A stretch of DNA of 64,000 nt, taken from NCBI RefSeq assembly GCF_020535565.1, contig NZ_CP084758.1, forward strand, positions 1,949,501 to 2,013,500, given 5' to 3'. This stretch comes from Shinella sp. XGS7. Lineage in GTDB: Bacteria > Pseudomonadota > Gammaproteobacteria > Burkholderiales > Burkholderiaceae_C. Within the stretch, counting starts at the first letter, position 1; every line of letters starts with the position of its first letter. Under the pieces are notes generated by a model. The model made no database searches and had not been told where the DNA came from. It saw only the letters and a program-made list of their open reading frames with translations. The translations under genes were made by a program, and so were the position numbers. Shown piece by piece: positions 1-9,194 of this stretch.

Positions 1-1
1 G

Positions 2-763
2 ACGGCGCCGTCCATCATCACGCGCTACGTCAGCTTCAACCAGATGCAGAAGCCCTTCGACAACCCGAAGGTGCGTCAGGCCATCAACTACGCCATCAAC
101 AAGCAGGCCCTGGCCAAAGTGGCCTTCAATGGCTATGCCATCCCGGCCGAGGGCTATGTGCCCCAGGGCGTGCAGTACGCCCACAAGATGGCGCCCTGGC
201 CCTATGACCCCAAGAAGGCGCGCGAGCTGCTGAAGGAAGCCGGCTACCCCAACGGCTTCGAGTCCGTGCTGTGGAGCGCCTACACCACCACCACCGCCCA
301 GAAGGCCATCCAGTTCCTGCAGCAGCAGCTGGCCCAGGTGGGCATCAAGGTGACGGTGCAGGCCCTGGAGCCGGGTCAGCGCGTGGAATGGGTGCAGCAA
401 GCCGCCGACCCCAAGACCGCCAAGGTGCGCATGTACTACGCCGGCTGGTCCTCCTCGACCGGCGAGGCCGACTGGGCCCTGCGCCCCCTGCTGGCCACCG
501 AAGCCTGGCCGCCCAAGCTGAACAACACCGCCTACTACAGCAGCCCGGTGGTGGATGAGGCGCTCGCCAAGGCCCTGAAGTCCACGGACGACAAGGAGAA
601 GGCCGCCTTCTACCGCACCGCGCAGGAGCAGCTGATGAAGGACGCACCCTGGGCGCCCCTGGTCACCGAGCAGAACCTCTACGCCAGCGCCAAGCGTCTG
701 TCCGGCGTGTTCGTGATGCCCGACGGCAATATCAACTCGACCGAGATCGCGGTCTCCGAGTAA
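2..763 (+). CDS. gsiB: Glutathione/peptide ABC transporter substrate-binding protein, 3' part
   Basis: C-terminal 253 residues of a family 5 extracellular solute-binding protein; the gene begins before the window. The reading frame is open from base 2. The segment beginning near MQKPFDNPKVRQAINYAIN is the usual family 5 signature, followed by an alternating KKARELLKEAGYPNGF stretch typical of oligopeptide and glutathione binders. The periplasmic protein would deliver ligand to the two permeases encoded just downstream. The name gsiB rests mainly on those permeases, which closely resemble E. coli GsiC and GsiD. Dipeptide or opine binders of the same family cannot be excluded from this fragment. 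A GC-rich hairpin separates it from gsiC. Confidence 0.88.
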   Translation, partial: TAPSIITRYVSFNQMQKPFDNPKVRQAINYAINKQALAKVAFNGYAIPAEGYVPQGVQYAHKMAPWPYDPKKARELLKEAGYPNGFESVLWSAYTTTTAQKAIQFLQQQLAQVGIKVTVQALEPGQRVEWVQQAADPKTAKVRMYYAGWSSSTGEADWALRPLLATEAWPPKLNNTAYYSSPVVDEALAKALKSTDDKEKAAFYRTAQEQLMKDAPWAPLVTEQNLYASAKRLSGVFVMPDGNINSTEIAVSE

Positions 764-800
764 GCCCGCGCGTCCGCGCGCGCCCCGCCGGGGCGCGGGC
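764..800 (+). promoter_or_regulatory. GC-rich inverted repeat between gsiB and gsiC
   Basis: Bases 764-771 (GCCCGCGC) pair with 793-800 (GCGCGGGC), with an inner CGCCCC-GCC-GGGGCG hairpin, followed by a pyrimidine run CCTCTCTCTT. It begins right after the binding-protein stop codon. Such hairpins between binding-protein and permease genes commonly stabilise the upstream mRNA or attenuate read-through, giving more receptor than permease. That role is inferred here. Confidence 0.5.
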
Positions 801-823
801 CCTCTCTCTTCTTGGCCGAAGCC

Positions 824-1744
824 ATGCTGAACTATTTTCTGAAACGGCTGCTGGGACTGATTCCCACCTTGCTGATCGTCGCCGTGCTGGTGTTCCTCTT
901 CGTGCACATGCTGCCGGGTGATCCGGCGCGCCTGGCCGCGGGCCAGGATGCCGATGAGCAGACCATCGAGCTGGTGCGCAAGGAGCTGGGCCTGGACAAG
1001 CCGCTGCCGCAGCAGTTCGTCAGCTACTTCGGCCATCTGGTGCAGGGGGACTTCGGCACCTCGATGCGCACGCGCCGTCCGGTCGCCACCGAGATCGGCG
1101 AGCGCTTCATGCCCACCCTGCTGCTCACCGTGGCCAGCATGAGCTGGGCCGTGGTCTTCGGCATGGCCATCGGCATCACCTCGGCGGTCTACCGCAACCG
1201 CTGGCCGGACCGCCTGGGCATGACCATCGCCGTCTCGGGCATCTCCTTCCCGGCCTTTGCCCTGGGCATGCTGCTGATGCAGGTCTTCTCGGTGCAGCTG
1301 GGCTGGCTGCCCACCGTGGGCGCCGACAGCTGGAAGCACTACATCCTGCCCTCGCTGACCCTGGGCGCTGCGGTGGCGGCGGTGATGGCACGCTTCACCC
1401 GCGCCTCCTTCGTGGAAGTGATCCAGGAAGACTTTGTGCGCACCGCCCGCGCCAAGGGCCTGAACGAGCGCACGGTGATCGCCAAGCATGCCCTGCGCAA
1501 TGCCCTGATTCCCGTGGTGACCATGATGGGCCTGCAGTTCGGCTTCCTGCTGGGCGGCTCCATCGTGGTGGAGGCCGTCTTCAACTGGCCGGGCCTGGGC
1601 CGCCTGCTGGTGGACGCCGTGACCCAGCGCGACTATCCGGTGATCCAGACCCTGGTGCTGCTGTTCTCGCTGGAATTCATCCTGATCAATCTGGTGGTGG
1701 ACCTGCTGTATGGCTTCATCAACCCGACCATCCGCTACAAGTGA
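824..1744 (+). CDS. gsiC: Glutathione ABC transporter permease GsiC
   Basis: A 306-residue inner-membrane permease of the binding-protein-dependent (BPD_transp_1) family. The N-terminus [16 protein letters not shown] matches E. coli GsiC closely, which favours ATG 824 over an in-frame TTG at 812. About six hydrophobic segments are visible. The cytoplasmic EAA loop lies near residues 205-225 ([21 protein letters not shown]), where the ATPase docks. The family role is import of glutathione or short peptides with GsiD, the binding protein and an ATPase (GsiA). The ATPase gene is not in the window and presumably lies upstream of the binding protein. gsiD follows 10 bases after the stop. Confidence 0.92.
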   Translation: MLNYFLKRLLGLIPTLLIVAVLVFLFVHMLPGDPARLAAGQDADEQTIELVRKELGLDKPLPQQFVSYFGHLVQGDFGTSMRTRRPVATEIGERFMPTLLLTVASMSWAVVFGMAIGITSAVYRNRWPDRLGMTIAVSGISFPAFALGMLLMQVFSVQLGWLPTVGADSWKHYILPSLTLGAAVAAVMARFTRASFVEVIQEDFVRTARAKGLNERTVIAKHALRNALIPVVTMMGLQFGFLLGGSIVVEAVFNWPGLGRLLVDAVTQRDYPVIQTLVLLFSLEFILINLVVDLLYGFINPTIRYK

Positions 1745-1754
1745 GGCCCCGGCC

Positions 1755-2657
1755 ATGACGACGAACACCGCCAACGCCGCCGCCACCGCCTCCGCCAAGC
1801 CCGAGGGCGTTCGCACGCCCTGGAGCGAGTTCTGGCGCAAGTTCCGCAAGCAGCATGTGGCCCTGGTGGCCCTGGGCTTCGTGACCCTGCTGGTGCTGGT
1901 CGCGATCTTCGCGCCCTGGGTCGCGCCCTTCGATCCGGAAAACTACTTCGACTACGACCGCCTCAACGAAGGCCCCTCGGCCCTGCACTGGCTGGGCGTG
2001 GACCCGCTGGGCCGCGACATCTTCAGCCGCATCCTGATGGGCGCGCGCATCTCCCTGGCCACCGGCTTTCTCTCGGTGGCCCTGGGCGGCCTGATCGGCA
2101 CGGCCCTGGGCCTGCTGGCCGGCTATTACGAGGGCTGGTGGGACCGCATCGTGATGCGCATCTCGGACGTGCTCTTCGCCTTCCCCGGCATCCTGCTGGC
2201 CCTGGGCGTGGTGGCCATCCTGGGCAGCAGCATGATCAATGTGGTGGTGGCGGTCTCGGTCTTCAGCGTGCCGGCCTTTGCCCGCCTGGTGCGCGGCAAC
2301 ACCCTGGTGCTCAAGCAGATGACCTATGTGGAGGCGGTGCGCTCCATCGGCGCCAATGACTGGACCATCATCGTGCGCCACATCCTGCCGGGCACCATCT
2401 CCTCCATTGTCGTGTACTTCACGATGCGTCTGGGCACCTCCATCATCACGGCGGCCAGCCTGTCCTTCCTGGGCATGGGCGCCCAGCCGCCCACGCCGGA
2501 ATGGGGCGCCATGCTCAACGAGGCGCGCGCCGATATGGTGAACGCGCCGCATGTGGCGCTGTTCCCCAGCCTGGCCATCTTCCTGACCGTGCTGGCCTTC
2601 AATCTGCTGGGCGATGGCCTGCGCGACGCGCTGGACCCCAAGATCGATCGCAAGTGA
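1755..2657 (+). CDS. gsiD: Glutathione ABC transporter permease GsiD
   Basis: A 300-residue second permease subunit. An N-terminal cytoplasmic tail (about 35 residues, Ala/Thr-rich) precedes the first membrane helix [21 protein letters not shown], then the conserved [14 protein letters not shown] and [22 protein letters not shown] stretches of the DppC/GsiD family. The EAA loop is near residues 195-215 ([20 protein letters not shown]). ATG 1755 is preferred to in-frame codons further upstream because it falls just after the gsiC stop. The stop codon is followed after one base by the start of the next gene, so the two are probably translationally coupled. Confidence 0.92.
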   Translation: MTTNTANAAATASAKPEGVRTPWSEFWRKFRKQHVALVALGFVTLLVLVAIFAPWVAPFDPENYFDYDRLNEGPSALHWLGVDPLGRDIFSRILMGARISLATGFLSVALGGLIGTALGLLAGYYEGWWDRIVMRISDVLFAFPGILLALGVVAILGSSMINVVVAVSVFSVPAFARLVRGNTLVLKQMTYVEAVRSIGANDWTIIVRHILPGTISSIVVYFTMRLGTSIITAASLSFLGMGAQPPTPEWGAMLNEARADMVNAPHVALFPSLAIFLTVLAFNLLGDGLRDALDPKIDRK

Positions 2658-2658
2658 T

Positions 2659-3687
2659 ATGAGCCAAGCGCCGCGCATCGGCACGCTGCCTAGCGGGCCG
2701 CTGGACCTGATCAGCGATGTGGCCGGCGTCACGGTGGGCCACTGCACCCTGGCCGAGGGGGCGCTGCAGACCGGCGTCACCGTGGTGAAGCCGCATGCCG
2801 GCGACCCCTACCGCGATCGCGTGCCGGCCGCGGCCGTGGTGCTCAACGGCTTCGGCAAGAGCATAGGCCTGGTGCAGCTGGAGGAGCTGGGCGTGCTGGA
2901 GACGCCCATTGCGCTCTCCAACACCTATGCGGTGGGCGCGCTGGCCCAGGCGCAGATCCGCGCCTGCGTGGCGGCCAATCCGCAAAGCGGCCGGCGGCTT
3001 TCCACCGTGAATCCGCTGGTCTTCGAGTGCAATGACGGCCAGCTCAACGACATCCAGGCCCTGGCCCTCGGCGAGGCGCATTACCAGCAGGCTCTGCAGG
3101 CCGCCGCCCCCGCCTTCGCCCAGGGCGCCGTGGGCGCGGGGCGCGGCATGTCCAGCTTCGGCCTCAAGGGCGGCATCGGTTCGGCCTCGCGCCTGGCCGG
3201 CGGCTACACGCTGGGTGCGCTGGTGCTGTCCAACTTCGGCCGGCCCGAGCAGCTGACGCTGGCCGGACGGCATCTCGGCGCCGCGCTGACGGCCCGGCTC
3301 GCTGAAGCCCATGCCGAGCCCGAGAAGGGCTCCATCATCATGCTGCTCGCCACCGATGCGCCGCTGGACGCACGCCAGCTGCGCCGCCTGGCCCTGCGCG
3401 CGGGCGCCGGCCTGGCGCGCACCGGCTCGGTCTTCGGCCATGGCAGCGGCGATATCGCCCTGGCCTTCTCCACCGCCTACACCTGGCCGCAGGACCCGCT
3501 GCGGCCCATGCCCGCCGTCGCGCTGCTGCACGACGCGAAGCTGGACCCGCTGTTCCAGGCCGCGGCCGACGCCACCGAGCAGGCCATCGTGCAGGCCCTC
3601 TGGCAGGCCGAGACGGTGATCGGCCGCGACGGCCTGTGCCGCCGCGCTCTGCGCGATGTTTTCCAGCCCCACGAGCTCGCCCCATGA
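2659..3687 (+). CDS. S58 family aminopeptidase (DmpA/BapA-type)
   Basis: A 342-residue self-processing N-terminal-nucleophile hydrolase. The family releases L- or D-amino acids, or beta-amino acids, from the N-terminus of short peptides. Visible signatures are the N-terminal ISDVAGVTVGHCTL, the NTYAVG segment, the glycine-rich GRGMSSFGLKGGIGSASR, and KGSIIMLLATDAPL. In the last, Gly224-Ser225 matches the autoproteolysis site of the family, so Ser225 would become the nucleophile of the beta chain. No signal peptide is seen, so it should act in the cytoplasm on imported peptides. It overlaps the next gene by ATGA. Which stereochemistry it prefers cannot be read from sequence. Confidence 0.9.
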   Translation: MSQAPRIGTLPSGPLDLISDVAGVTVGHCTLAEGALQTGVTVVKPHAGDPYRDRVPAAAVVLNGFGKSIGLVQLEELGVLETPIALSNTYAVGALAQAQIRACVAANPQSGRRLSTVNPLVFECNDGQLNDIQALALGEAHYQQALQAAAPAFAQGAVGAGRGMSSFGLKGGIGSASRLAGGYTLGALVLSNFGRPEQLTLAGRHLGAALTARLAEAHAEPEKGSIIMLLATDAPLDARQLRRLALRAGAGLARTGSVFGHGSGDIALAFSTAYTWPQDPLRPMPAVALLHDAKLDPLFQAAADATEQAIVQALWQAETVIGRDGLCRRALRDVFQPHELAP

Positions 3688-4502
3688 AGATCCTGATCTC
3701 CACCGATATCGAGGGCGTCGCCGGCGTCTATCACCCCGAGCAGACCCGCGCCGGCAACGGCGAGTACGAGCGCGCCCGCCGCCTGATGACGGAGGAGGCC
3801 AATGCGGCGATTGCCGGTGCCTTCGAGGGCGGGGCCAGCGAGGTCTTCGTCAACGACTCGCACGGCGGTTTCCGCAATCTGCTGCCGGACCAGCTGGACG
3901 CCCGCGCCCAGGTGGTGCAGGGCAAGCCGCGCTACCTGAGCATGGTGGCCGGTGTGGACGAGCCGGGCATGGCCGCCGTCTGCATGATCGGCTACCACTC
4001 GCGGGCCCAGGGCCGCGGCATCCTGGCCCACACCATCAACAGCTTTGCCTTTGCCCGCGTCTGGCTCAATGGGCAGGAGCTGGGCGAGATGGGGATCTAC
4101 GGCGCCCTGGCGGGCGAGTACGGCGTTCCGGTCGTGATGGCCAGCGGCGACGATGTCTTCATCGAGGAGCATCGCCCCCTGTTCCCGCACACACGCTTTG
4201 TGCAGACCAAGCGCGCCACGGGCCACACCGCCGGCATCAGCCTGGCGCCGGCTGCGGCCTGCGCCGCCATCCGCGCCGGCGTGGCCGAGGCCCTGCGGGC
4301 GCCGCGCCCCCAGCCCTGGGTGCTGGGCGGCACGATCACGGTGCGCATCCAGACCCAGACCGCAGCCCTGGCCGATCTCTTCTGCCAATGGCCCACGCTG
4401 CAGCGCCTGGCCGGCGACGAGATCGGCTTCGAGGCGCCCACGGTGGAGGCCGCGGTGCGCATGATCAACAGCCTCTCGGCCATGTCCGCCATGCTGCGCT
4501 GA
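3684..4502 (+). CDS. dppA: M55 family D-aminopeptidase (DppA-type)
   Basis: A 272-residue metallopeptidase of the DppA family, a decameric zinc D-aminopeptidase in Bacillus. The N-terminal STDIEG places Asp8 and Glu10 exactly where the Bacillus zinc ligands lie. His60 (NDSH) also matches, and His105 (GYHS) and His116 (AHT) are one residue off the described ligand and catalytic histidines. A Glu between 132 and 135 supplies the last ligand. Start ATG 3684 overlaps the stop of the S58 gene by four bases. With the importer upstream, the set looks built to take up short peptides and trim them from the N-terminus. The actual substrates are inferred. Confidence 0.92.
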   Translation: MKILISTDIEGVAGVYHPEQTRAGNGEYERARRLMTEEANAAIAGAFEGGASEVFVNDSHGGFRNLLPDQLDARAQVVQGKPRYLSMVAGVDEPGMAAVCMIGYHSRAQGRGILAHTINSFAFARVWLNGQELGEMGIYGALAGEYGVPVVMASGDDVFIEEHRPLFPHTRFVQTKRATGHTAGISLAPAAACAAIRAGVAEALRAPRPQPWVLGGTITVRIQTQTAALADLFCQWPTLQRLAGDEIGFEAPTVEAAVRMINSLSAMSAMLR

Positions 4503-4521
4503 GCGCAGCGGCGGGTCGGCC

Positions 4522-5355
4522 TCAGCCCTTGACCGCGCCGCGCGTAGCCACCGGGGGTGGCAGCTCCTTGGCGGCCAGGCTGCGCAGCTGAGCCACCAGC
4601 TGGTTGTGCGCGTCCAGGAAGGCCGCTGCAATCACCTTGCCTTCGTTGGTATTGCTCCAGCCCATGCCGCCCAGGCCGCCGCCCGCGCCCAGGGCGAAGC
4701 CGCCCACGCCCAGATCGGTGGTGCGGGCCGCGCCGGTGGCGGAGGAGAGCTGCTCAGTGGTCTCGTTGTCGGTGAGCAGGAGCACCACCTGAGCTTCCTT
4801 GAACTTCACCTGCTCGGCCGCGCCGGCAAACTTGTTCAGGCCCGGAATCATGGCCACCAGGCCGCCCAGCTGGCGGCCGGCGTCCTGCTCGGAGAACACG
4901 AGGCTGGGCACCACGCTGTACTGGGCCACGATGCCGCGGCCGCGCTTCACATTGCCTTCGCCATCGCTGCGCAGCACGCCGGCGTCCTTGAGCTCCTGCT
5001 CGCGCACCGTGGCCTTGAGGCCGGCATTGCGGTCCACGATGCGGAAGCAGCCGCTTTGCTGCATCAGCACCCGCACCAGGGGCAGGGGCGACTCGGGCAG
5101 GCCGCCGCGGCCGATGCCGGTGTAGCCGCCCTGGTTCTCCTGCAGCGCCACCACGGCGATGGGCGACTCGCACTTTTGCAGCTCGCGCGCCGCATGCTGG
5201 GCGCCCTGCGGGCCGCCCGAGCCCGAGACGACGGAGCCGCCCTGGCCCAGCTCCACCCCCTGCTTGCCGCAGGCGCTCAGGCCCAGGGCGAGTAGCAAGG
5301 CGAGGCACGAGAAGCGTGCGGGCGCGGCGCGGCGGGAAGCGAGAAGCTGGGCCAT
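4522..5355 (-). CDS. CsgG-like outer-membrane lipoprotein
   Basis: A 277-residue lipoprotein: a basic, hydrophobic N-terminus ends in the lipobox LSAC. The body (SPIAVVALQENQGG, LMQQSGCFRIVDR, near the C-terminus EGKVIAAAFLDAHNQLVAQL) resembles the CsgG/HfaB family. The curli member of that family forms an outer-membrane secretion pore. No csgA, csgB, csgE or csgF genes are near, so a role in curli is not supported; many genomes carry stand-alone paralogues of unknown function. A glycine-rich segment (GGFALGAGGGLGGMG) sits near residue 230. Start ATG 5355 is chosen because it begins the signal peptide. It converges with dppA, with 19 bases between the stops. Confidence 0.7.
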   Translation of the reverse strand: MAQLLASRRAAPARFSCLALLLALGLSACGKQGVELGQGGSVVSGSGGPQGAQHAARELQKCESPIAVVALQENQGGYTGIGRGGLPESPLPLVRVLMQQSGCFRIVDRNAGLKATVREQELKDAGVLRSDGEGNVKRGRGIVAQYSVVPSLVFSEQDAGRQLGGLVAMIPGLNKFAGAAEQVKFKEAQVVLLLTDNETTEQLSSATGAARTTDLGVGGFALGAGGGLGGMGWSNTNEGKVIAAAFLDAHNQLVAQLRSLAAKELPPPVATRGAVKG

Positions 5356-5503
5356 GGTGTGAGTCGAGCTTGTGTGGGTTGGCGAAGAAGCGGGTCGGAG
5401 CCGCTCTGCGTCGGCTCGCCGGCATTGTCCACAGCGGCCAGGCCCGCCGCATCCCACTGAGGTGGGGGCAGGCCTCGCCTGCCGGCCCCTCACTGACCTC
5501 TGC

Positions 5504-8500
5504 TTACAACTCCGCCACGCCCTTGATGCGGATGGGCTGGGCCTCGGCCACCACCGGGCCCGCACTGGCGCGGCCGTGGAAGCGGTCCAGCAGATCCTTC
5601 CACTGGGCCCGCACCGTCACCACATTGGCCAGCTTCACATGGCCGTAGCCGCGGATCTTCTCCGGCAGGCGGGCCAGCTGCACGGCCAGGTCCAGCTTCT
5701 CGGTGCTGAGCTGGGGCAGCAGCTCGGCGATCAGGGCCTCGTAGTCCGCAATCAGCTGGCGCTCCATACGGCGCTCCTCGGTCTTGCCGAAGAGGTCGAG
5801 CGCCGTGCCGCGCAGGCGCTTGAAGCGGGCCAGGGTCTTGAGGGCCTTGAAGGTCCAGCCGCCCAGCTCGATCTTCTTGACCCGGCCATCGGCGCCGGGC
5901 TTGGCCAGCAGGGGCGGGGCCATATGGAAGCTGATGCGCTCCCAGCCCTCGAACTGCTCCTTGAGCGCGGCTTCCCAGCGGCCGTCGGTGTACAGGCGTG
6001 CCACCTCCCACTCGTCCTTGATGGCCAGCAGCTTGGCGTAGTAGCGGGCCACGGCCTTGCTCAGGCGCTCGGCGCGGCCGGCCTCGCCCAGCCGCGCCTC
6101 GGCGGCGCGCACCTGGTCCACCAGGGCCCGGTAGCGCTGTGCGTAGGCGGCGTCCTGGTAGTCGGTCAGGTGCTGCATGCGGCGCGCGATCAGGCCCTCG
6201 GGGCCGTCCAGCTTGTCCTGGCCCAGCAGCAGCTGCACGGGCTGTGCCGCGCTGTCGCGGCCGGCCAGGCGTTTGAGCGCCTCGGGGGCGGCGATGGCCA
6301 GGCGGCCGAGCGCAAAGGCGGTCTTGTTGCCCTCCACGGCCACGCCGTTGAGCTCGATGGCGCGCATCAGGGCCGCCTCGCTCAGAGGAATCAGGCCGCG
6401 CTGCCAGCAGGCGCCCAGCATGATGATGTTGCTGGGCATGGTGTCGCCCATCAGCTGCTGGGAAATGGCCTGGGCGTCGATGCTGGAGAGCAGGGCGCTG
6501 TCGCCGCCCACCGCGTGCAGCATCTTGGCCAGCAGGGAGTTGGCCTGCAGGCTGGCATCGGGGTTGCGCACAAAGGCGGCCGTGGGCAGCTCATGGGTGT
6601 TGGCCAGGATCACGGTGCGGCCGGCCTTGACCGTGCCCAGGGCATCGGGGCTGGCGCCCACCACCATATCGCAGGCCAGCAGCACATCGGCCTGCTGGGT
6701 GTCGATGCGCACCTGGTTCAAGAGGTCCTGCGTGGGGGCCAGGCGCACGAAGCTCAGCACCGAGCCGCCCTTCTGGGCAAAGCCCATGAAGTCCAGCACC
6801 GAGGCCTGCTTGCCTTCCAGATGGGCGGCCATCGAGACCAGGGCGCCCACGGTCACCACGCCGGTGCCGCCCACGCCGGTGACCAGCAGGTCGAAGGGGC
6901 CGGTCCAGGTCCAGGCGGCCGGCGCCGGGATGGCGGCCAGCTCACGGTCCAGGTCTTGCGCGGTGTATCCCGCGCCCACCTTCTTCTTCAGCTGGGCGCC
7001 ATGCACCGATACAAAGCTGGGGCAGAAGCCGTTGACGCAGCTGAAGTCCTTGTTGCAGCTGCTCTGCTCGATGGCGCGCTTGCGGCCGAAGTCGGTCTCC
7101 ACCGGCACGACGGAGAGGCAGTTCGAGGCCTGGCCGCAGTCGCCGCAACCCTCGCACACCGCCTCGTTGATGAAGAGGCGCTTGGGCGGATCCGGGAACT
7201 CCTTCTTCTTGCGGCGGCGGCGCTTCTCGGCGGCGCAGGTCTGGTCGTAGATCAGCACCGTGACGCCCTCGATCTCCCGCAGCTCGCGCTGCACGGCGTC
7301 GAGCTCGCTGCGGTCGTGGAAGGTGGTGCCCGGCGGGAAGAGGCCGTGGTGGCCCTCGTACTTGCCGATCTCGTCGCTGACCACCACCAGGCGCTTCACG
7401 CCTTCGGCCTCCACCTGGCGCGCGATCTGGGGCACGCTGATCGGCCCGTCGACGGCCTGACCGCCCGTCATCGCCACGGCGTCGTTGTAGAGCAGCTTGT
7501 AGGTGATGTTGACGCCGGCGGCGACCGACTGGCGCACGGCCAGGATGCCGGAATGATAATAGGTGCCGTCGCCCAGATTGACGAACATGTGCTTTTCGTC
7601 GGTGAAGGGCGCGATGCCTGACCACGGAACGCCCTCGGCGCCCATATGGGTGAAGGTCATCGTGTCACGGTCCATCCACTGCACCATGTAGTGACAGCCG
7701 ATGCCCGCCGCCGCGCGGCTGCCTTCGGGCACCTTGGTGGAGGTGTTGTGCGGACAGCCCGAGCAGAAATAGGGCTGGCGGCGCACGTCGTCGGCCGCAT
7801 TGCTGAGCAGGCAGGGCGTGAGGAAGTCCACCACCAGATGGCGGCGGTCCAGGGCCGGGTTCAGGCGGGCCAGCCAGTCAGCCACCGTGGGCATGATGCG
7901 GCTGGGCCGCAGCTCGCCCAGGGCGCTCAAGACCTGGCCCCCGTGCTCATCGGTCTTGCCCACCACGCGCGGGCGCTGGGCATCGGGCAGGTGGTAGAGC
8001 AGCTCCTTGATCTGGCGCTCGACCACCGGGGCCTTCTCCTCGATCACCAGCATGTCCGTCAGCCCTTGGGCGAACTCGCGGATGCGCGTGGGCTCCAGCG
8101 GGAAGACCAGGCCCACCTTGTAGACCCGCACGCCGGCCGCGGCCAGGGCGTTGGGGTCCAGGTCCAGGCGGCGCAGCACTTCCATGAAGTCGTAATGCGC
8201 CTTGCCCACGGTGACGATGCCCAGGGTGGCGCGCGGGCTCGTGACAATGTGCTTGTCGATGCTGTTGAGCTTGGCAAAGGCCAGCACCGCCTCCAGCTTG
8301 TGGGCCAGGCGCGACTCCAGCTCCAGCGAGGGCAGGTCCACCGCGCGGATGTGCAGGTTCGTGGCCGGTGTGTGGTCCACCGGCAGCTCGAAGTCCAGCG
8401 GTACGCTGTCCAGATCCACCGTCATGCCGGACTCCACCACCTCGGAGATGGCCTTGAAGCCCACCCAGGTGCCGGAGAAGCGGCTCAGCGCCCAGCCATA

Positions 8501-9064
8501 GAGCCCGAACTCCAGATACTCAGCCACATTGCCCGGGTGCACGATGGGCATGCTCCAGGCCTGCAGGGCCAGGTCGCTCTGGTGCGGGGTGCTGGAGGAC
8601 ACGCAGCCGTGGTCGTCGCCGCAGACCACCAGCACGCCGCCCTGCGGCGCCGTGCCGTAGACATTGCCGTGCTTGAGCGCATCGCCCGAGCGGTCCACGC
8701 CCGGGCCCTTGCCGTACCACATGGCAAACACGCCATCCACCGTGCGCTTGGGGTCCAGGGCCACGCGCTGCACGCCAAGGACCGCGGTGGCGGCCAGGTC
8801 CTCGTTGATCGCGGGCAGGAAGTCGATCTGCGCGGCGTCCAGGAACTTCTTGGCCTTCCACAGCTGCTGGTCCACCATGCCCAGCGGCGAGCCGCGGTAG
8901 CCGGAGACGAAGCCGGCGGTCTTGAGGCCGGCGCGTTCGTCCAGGGCCTTCTGCGCCAGCAGCAGGCGCACCAGGGCCTGGGTGCCGGTCAGAAAGACCT
9001 GGCCCTGGTGGGCGCCCAGGTTGTCCGAGAGCTTGTAATCGCGCAGGGCGGGAAGGCTGGACAT
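5504..9064 (-). CDS. Fused indolepyruvate ferredoxin oxidoreductase (IorA-IorB type)
   Basis: A very large (1186-residue) cytoplasmic enzyme that oxidatively decarboxylates aryl or branched 2-oxo acids to acyl-CoA, passing electrons to ferredoxin. The N-terminal third carries the pyruvate:ferredoxin-oxidoreductase alpha-like domain (GYRGSPLG, EDLAATAVLG). The middle holds the TPP-binding domain (FCSGCPHNTSTKVPEGSRA, NLGDGTYYHSG) and a ferredoxin-like cysteine cluster (CEGCGDCGQASNC, SSCNKDFSC). The gamma-like domain (LLVTGVGGTGVVTVGAL) follows, then a C-terminal extension usual in proteobacterial fusions. Start ATG 9064 (MSSLPALRDYKLSDN) is preferred over an in-frame ATG at 9109 by family similarity. 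The divergent Lrp-type gene is probably its regulator. Confidence 0.92.
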   Translation of the reverse strand: MSSLPALRDYKLSDNLGAHQGQVFLTGTQALVRLLLAQKALDERAGLKTAGFVSGYRGSPLGMVDQQLWKAKKFLDAAQIDFLPAINEDLAATAVLGVQRVALDPKRTVDGVFAMWYGKGPGVDRSGDALKHGNVYGTAPQGGVLVVCGDDHGCVSSSTPHQSDLALQAWSMPIVHPGNVAEYLEFGLYGWALSRFSGTWVGFKAISEVVESGMTVDLDSVPLDFELPVDHTPATNLHIRAVDLPSLELESRLAHKLEAVLAFAKLNSIDKHIVTSPRATLGIVTVGKAHYDFMEVLRRLDLDPNALAAAGVRVYKVGLVFPLEPTRIREFAQGLTDMLVIEEKAPVVERQIKELLYHLPDAQRPRVVGKTDEHGGQVLSALGELRPSRIMPTVADWLARLNPALDRRHLVVDFLTPCLLSNAADDVRRQPYFCSGCPHNTSTKVPEGSRAAAGIGCHYMVQWMDRDTMTFTHMGAEGVPWSGIAPFTDEKHMFVNLGDGTYYHSGILAVRQSVAAGVNITYKLLYNDAVAMTGGQAVDGPISVPQIARQVEAEGVKRLVVVSDEIGKYEGHHGLFPPGTTFHDRSELDAVQRELREIEGVTVLIYDQTCAAEKRRRRKKKEFPDPPKRLFINEAVCEGCGDCGQASNCLSVVPVETDFGRKRAIEQSSCNKDFSCVNGFCPSFVSVHGAQLKKKVGAGYTAQDLDRELAAIPAPAAWTWTGPFDLLVTGVGGTGVVTVGALVSMAAHLEGKQASVLDFMGFAQKGGSVLSFVRLAPTQDLLNQVRIDTQQADVLLACDMVVGASPDALGTVKAGRTVILANTHELPTAAFVRNPDASLQANSLLAKMLHAVGGDSALLSSIDAQAISQQLMGDTMPSNIIMLGACWQRGLIPLSEAALMRAIELNGVAVEGNKTAFALGRLAIAAPEALKRLAGRDSAAQPVQLLLGQDKLDGPEGLIARRMQHLTDYQDAAYAQRYRALVDQVRAAEARLGEAGRAERLSKAVARYYAKLLAIKDEWEVARLYTDGRWEAALKEQFEGWERISFHMAPPLLAKPGADGRVKKIELGGWTFKALKTLARFKRLRGTALDLFGKTEERRMERQLIADYEALIAELLPQLSTEKLDLAVQLARLPEKIRGYGHVKLANVVTVRAQWKDLLDRFHGRASAGPVVAEAQPIRIKGVAEL

Positions 9065-9144
9065 GGCTGTCTCCGTGTTCTTGGAATGATGGCTGTGCAG
9101 GCGCAGCATTTTTTGTCAGGGAGTCGGGTTTAAGTTTTCTGCTT

Positions 9145-9154
9145 TGCTATACAT
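9145..9154 (+). promoter_or_regulatory. Candidate extended -10 promoter of the Lrp-type gene
   Basis: TGCTATACAT in the intergenic region between the divergent oxidoreductase and regulator genes fits an extended -10 element. No good -35 is seen, as is common with extended -10 promoters. This AT-rich patch is the only low-GC stretch in the intergenic region. Confidence 0.4.
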
Positions 9155-9161
9155 AATCCAG

Positions 9162-9185
9162 TTCTGGAGAAAATTCATCTCAGAA
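9162..9185. promoter_or_regulatory. Imperfect inverted repeat, candidate Lrp-type operator
   Basis: TTCTGGAGA at 9162-9170 and TCTCAGAA at 9178-9185 form an inverted repeat with one bulged base and an AT-rich centre (AAATTCA). It lies between the candidate -10 and the regulator ATG at 9195. Position and AT-rich centre suit autoregulation by an Lrp/AsnC protein; binding is inferred. Confidence 0.4.
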
Positions 9186-9194
9186 GAGGCTTGG

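Noticed and set aside
4522-5355. Curli secretion locus
   Set aside because: Only a CsgG-like lipoprotein is present; no other csg genes or amyloid repeats are seen.
5425-5433. TTGTCCACA, one mismatch from a DnaA box
   Set aside because: A single copy, no cluster, no AT-rich unwinding region, and no dnaA or dnaN nearby.
5372-7621. A 749-codon open frame opposite the oxidoreductase gene, and similar long frames opposite pilT-pilU (33385-35691) and htpG (42574-45588)
   Set aside because: They lie antisense to well-conserved genes, are rich in His, Gln, Ala and Gly without any domain, and are the expected by-product of GC-rich third positions.
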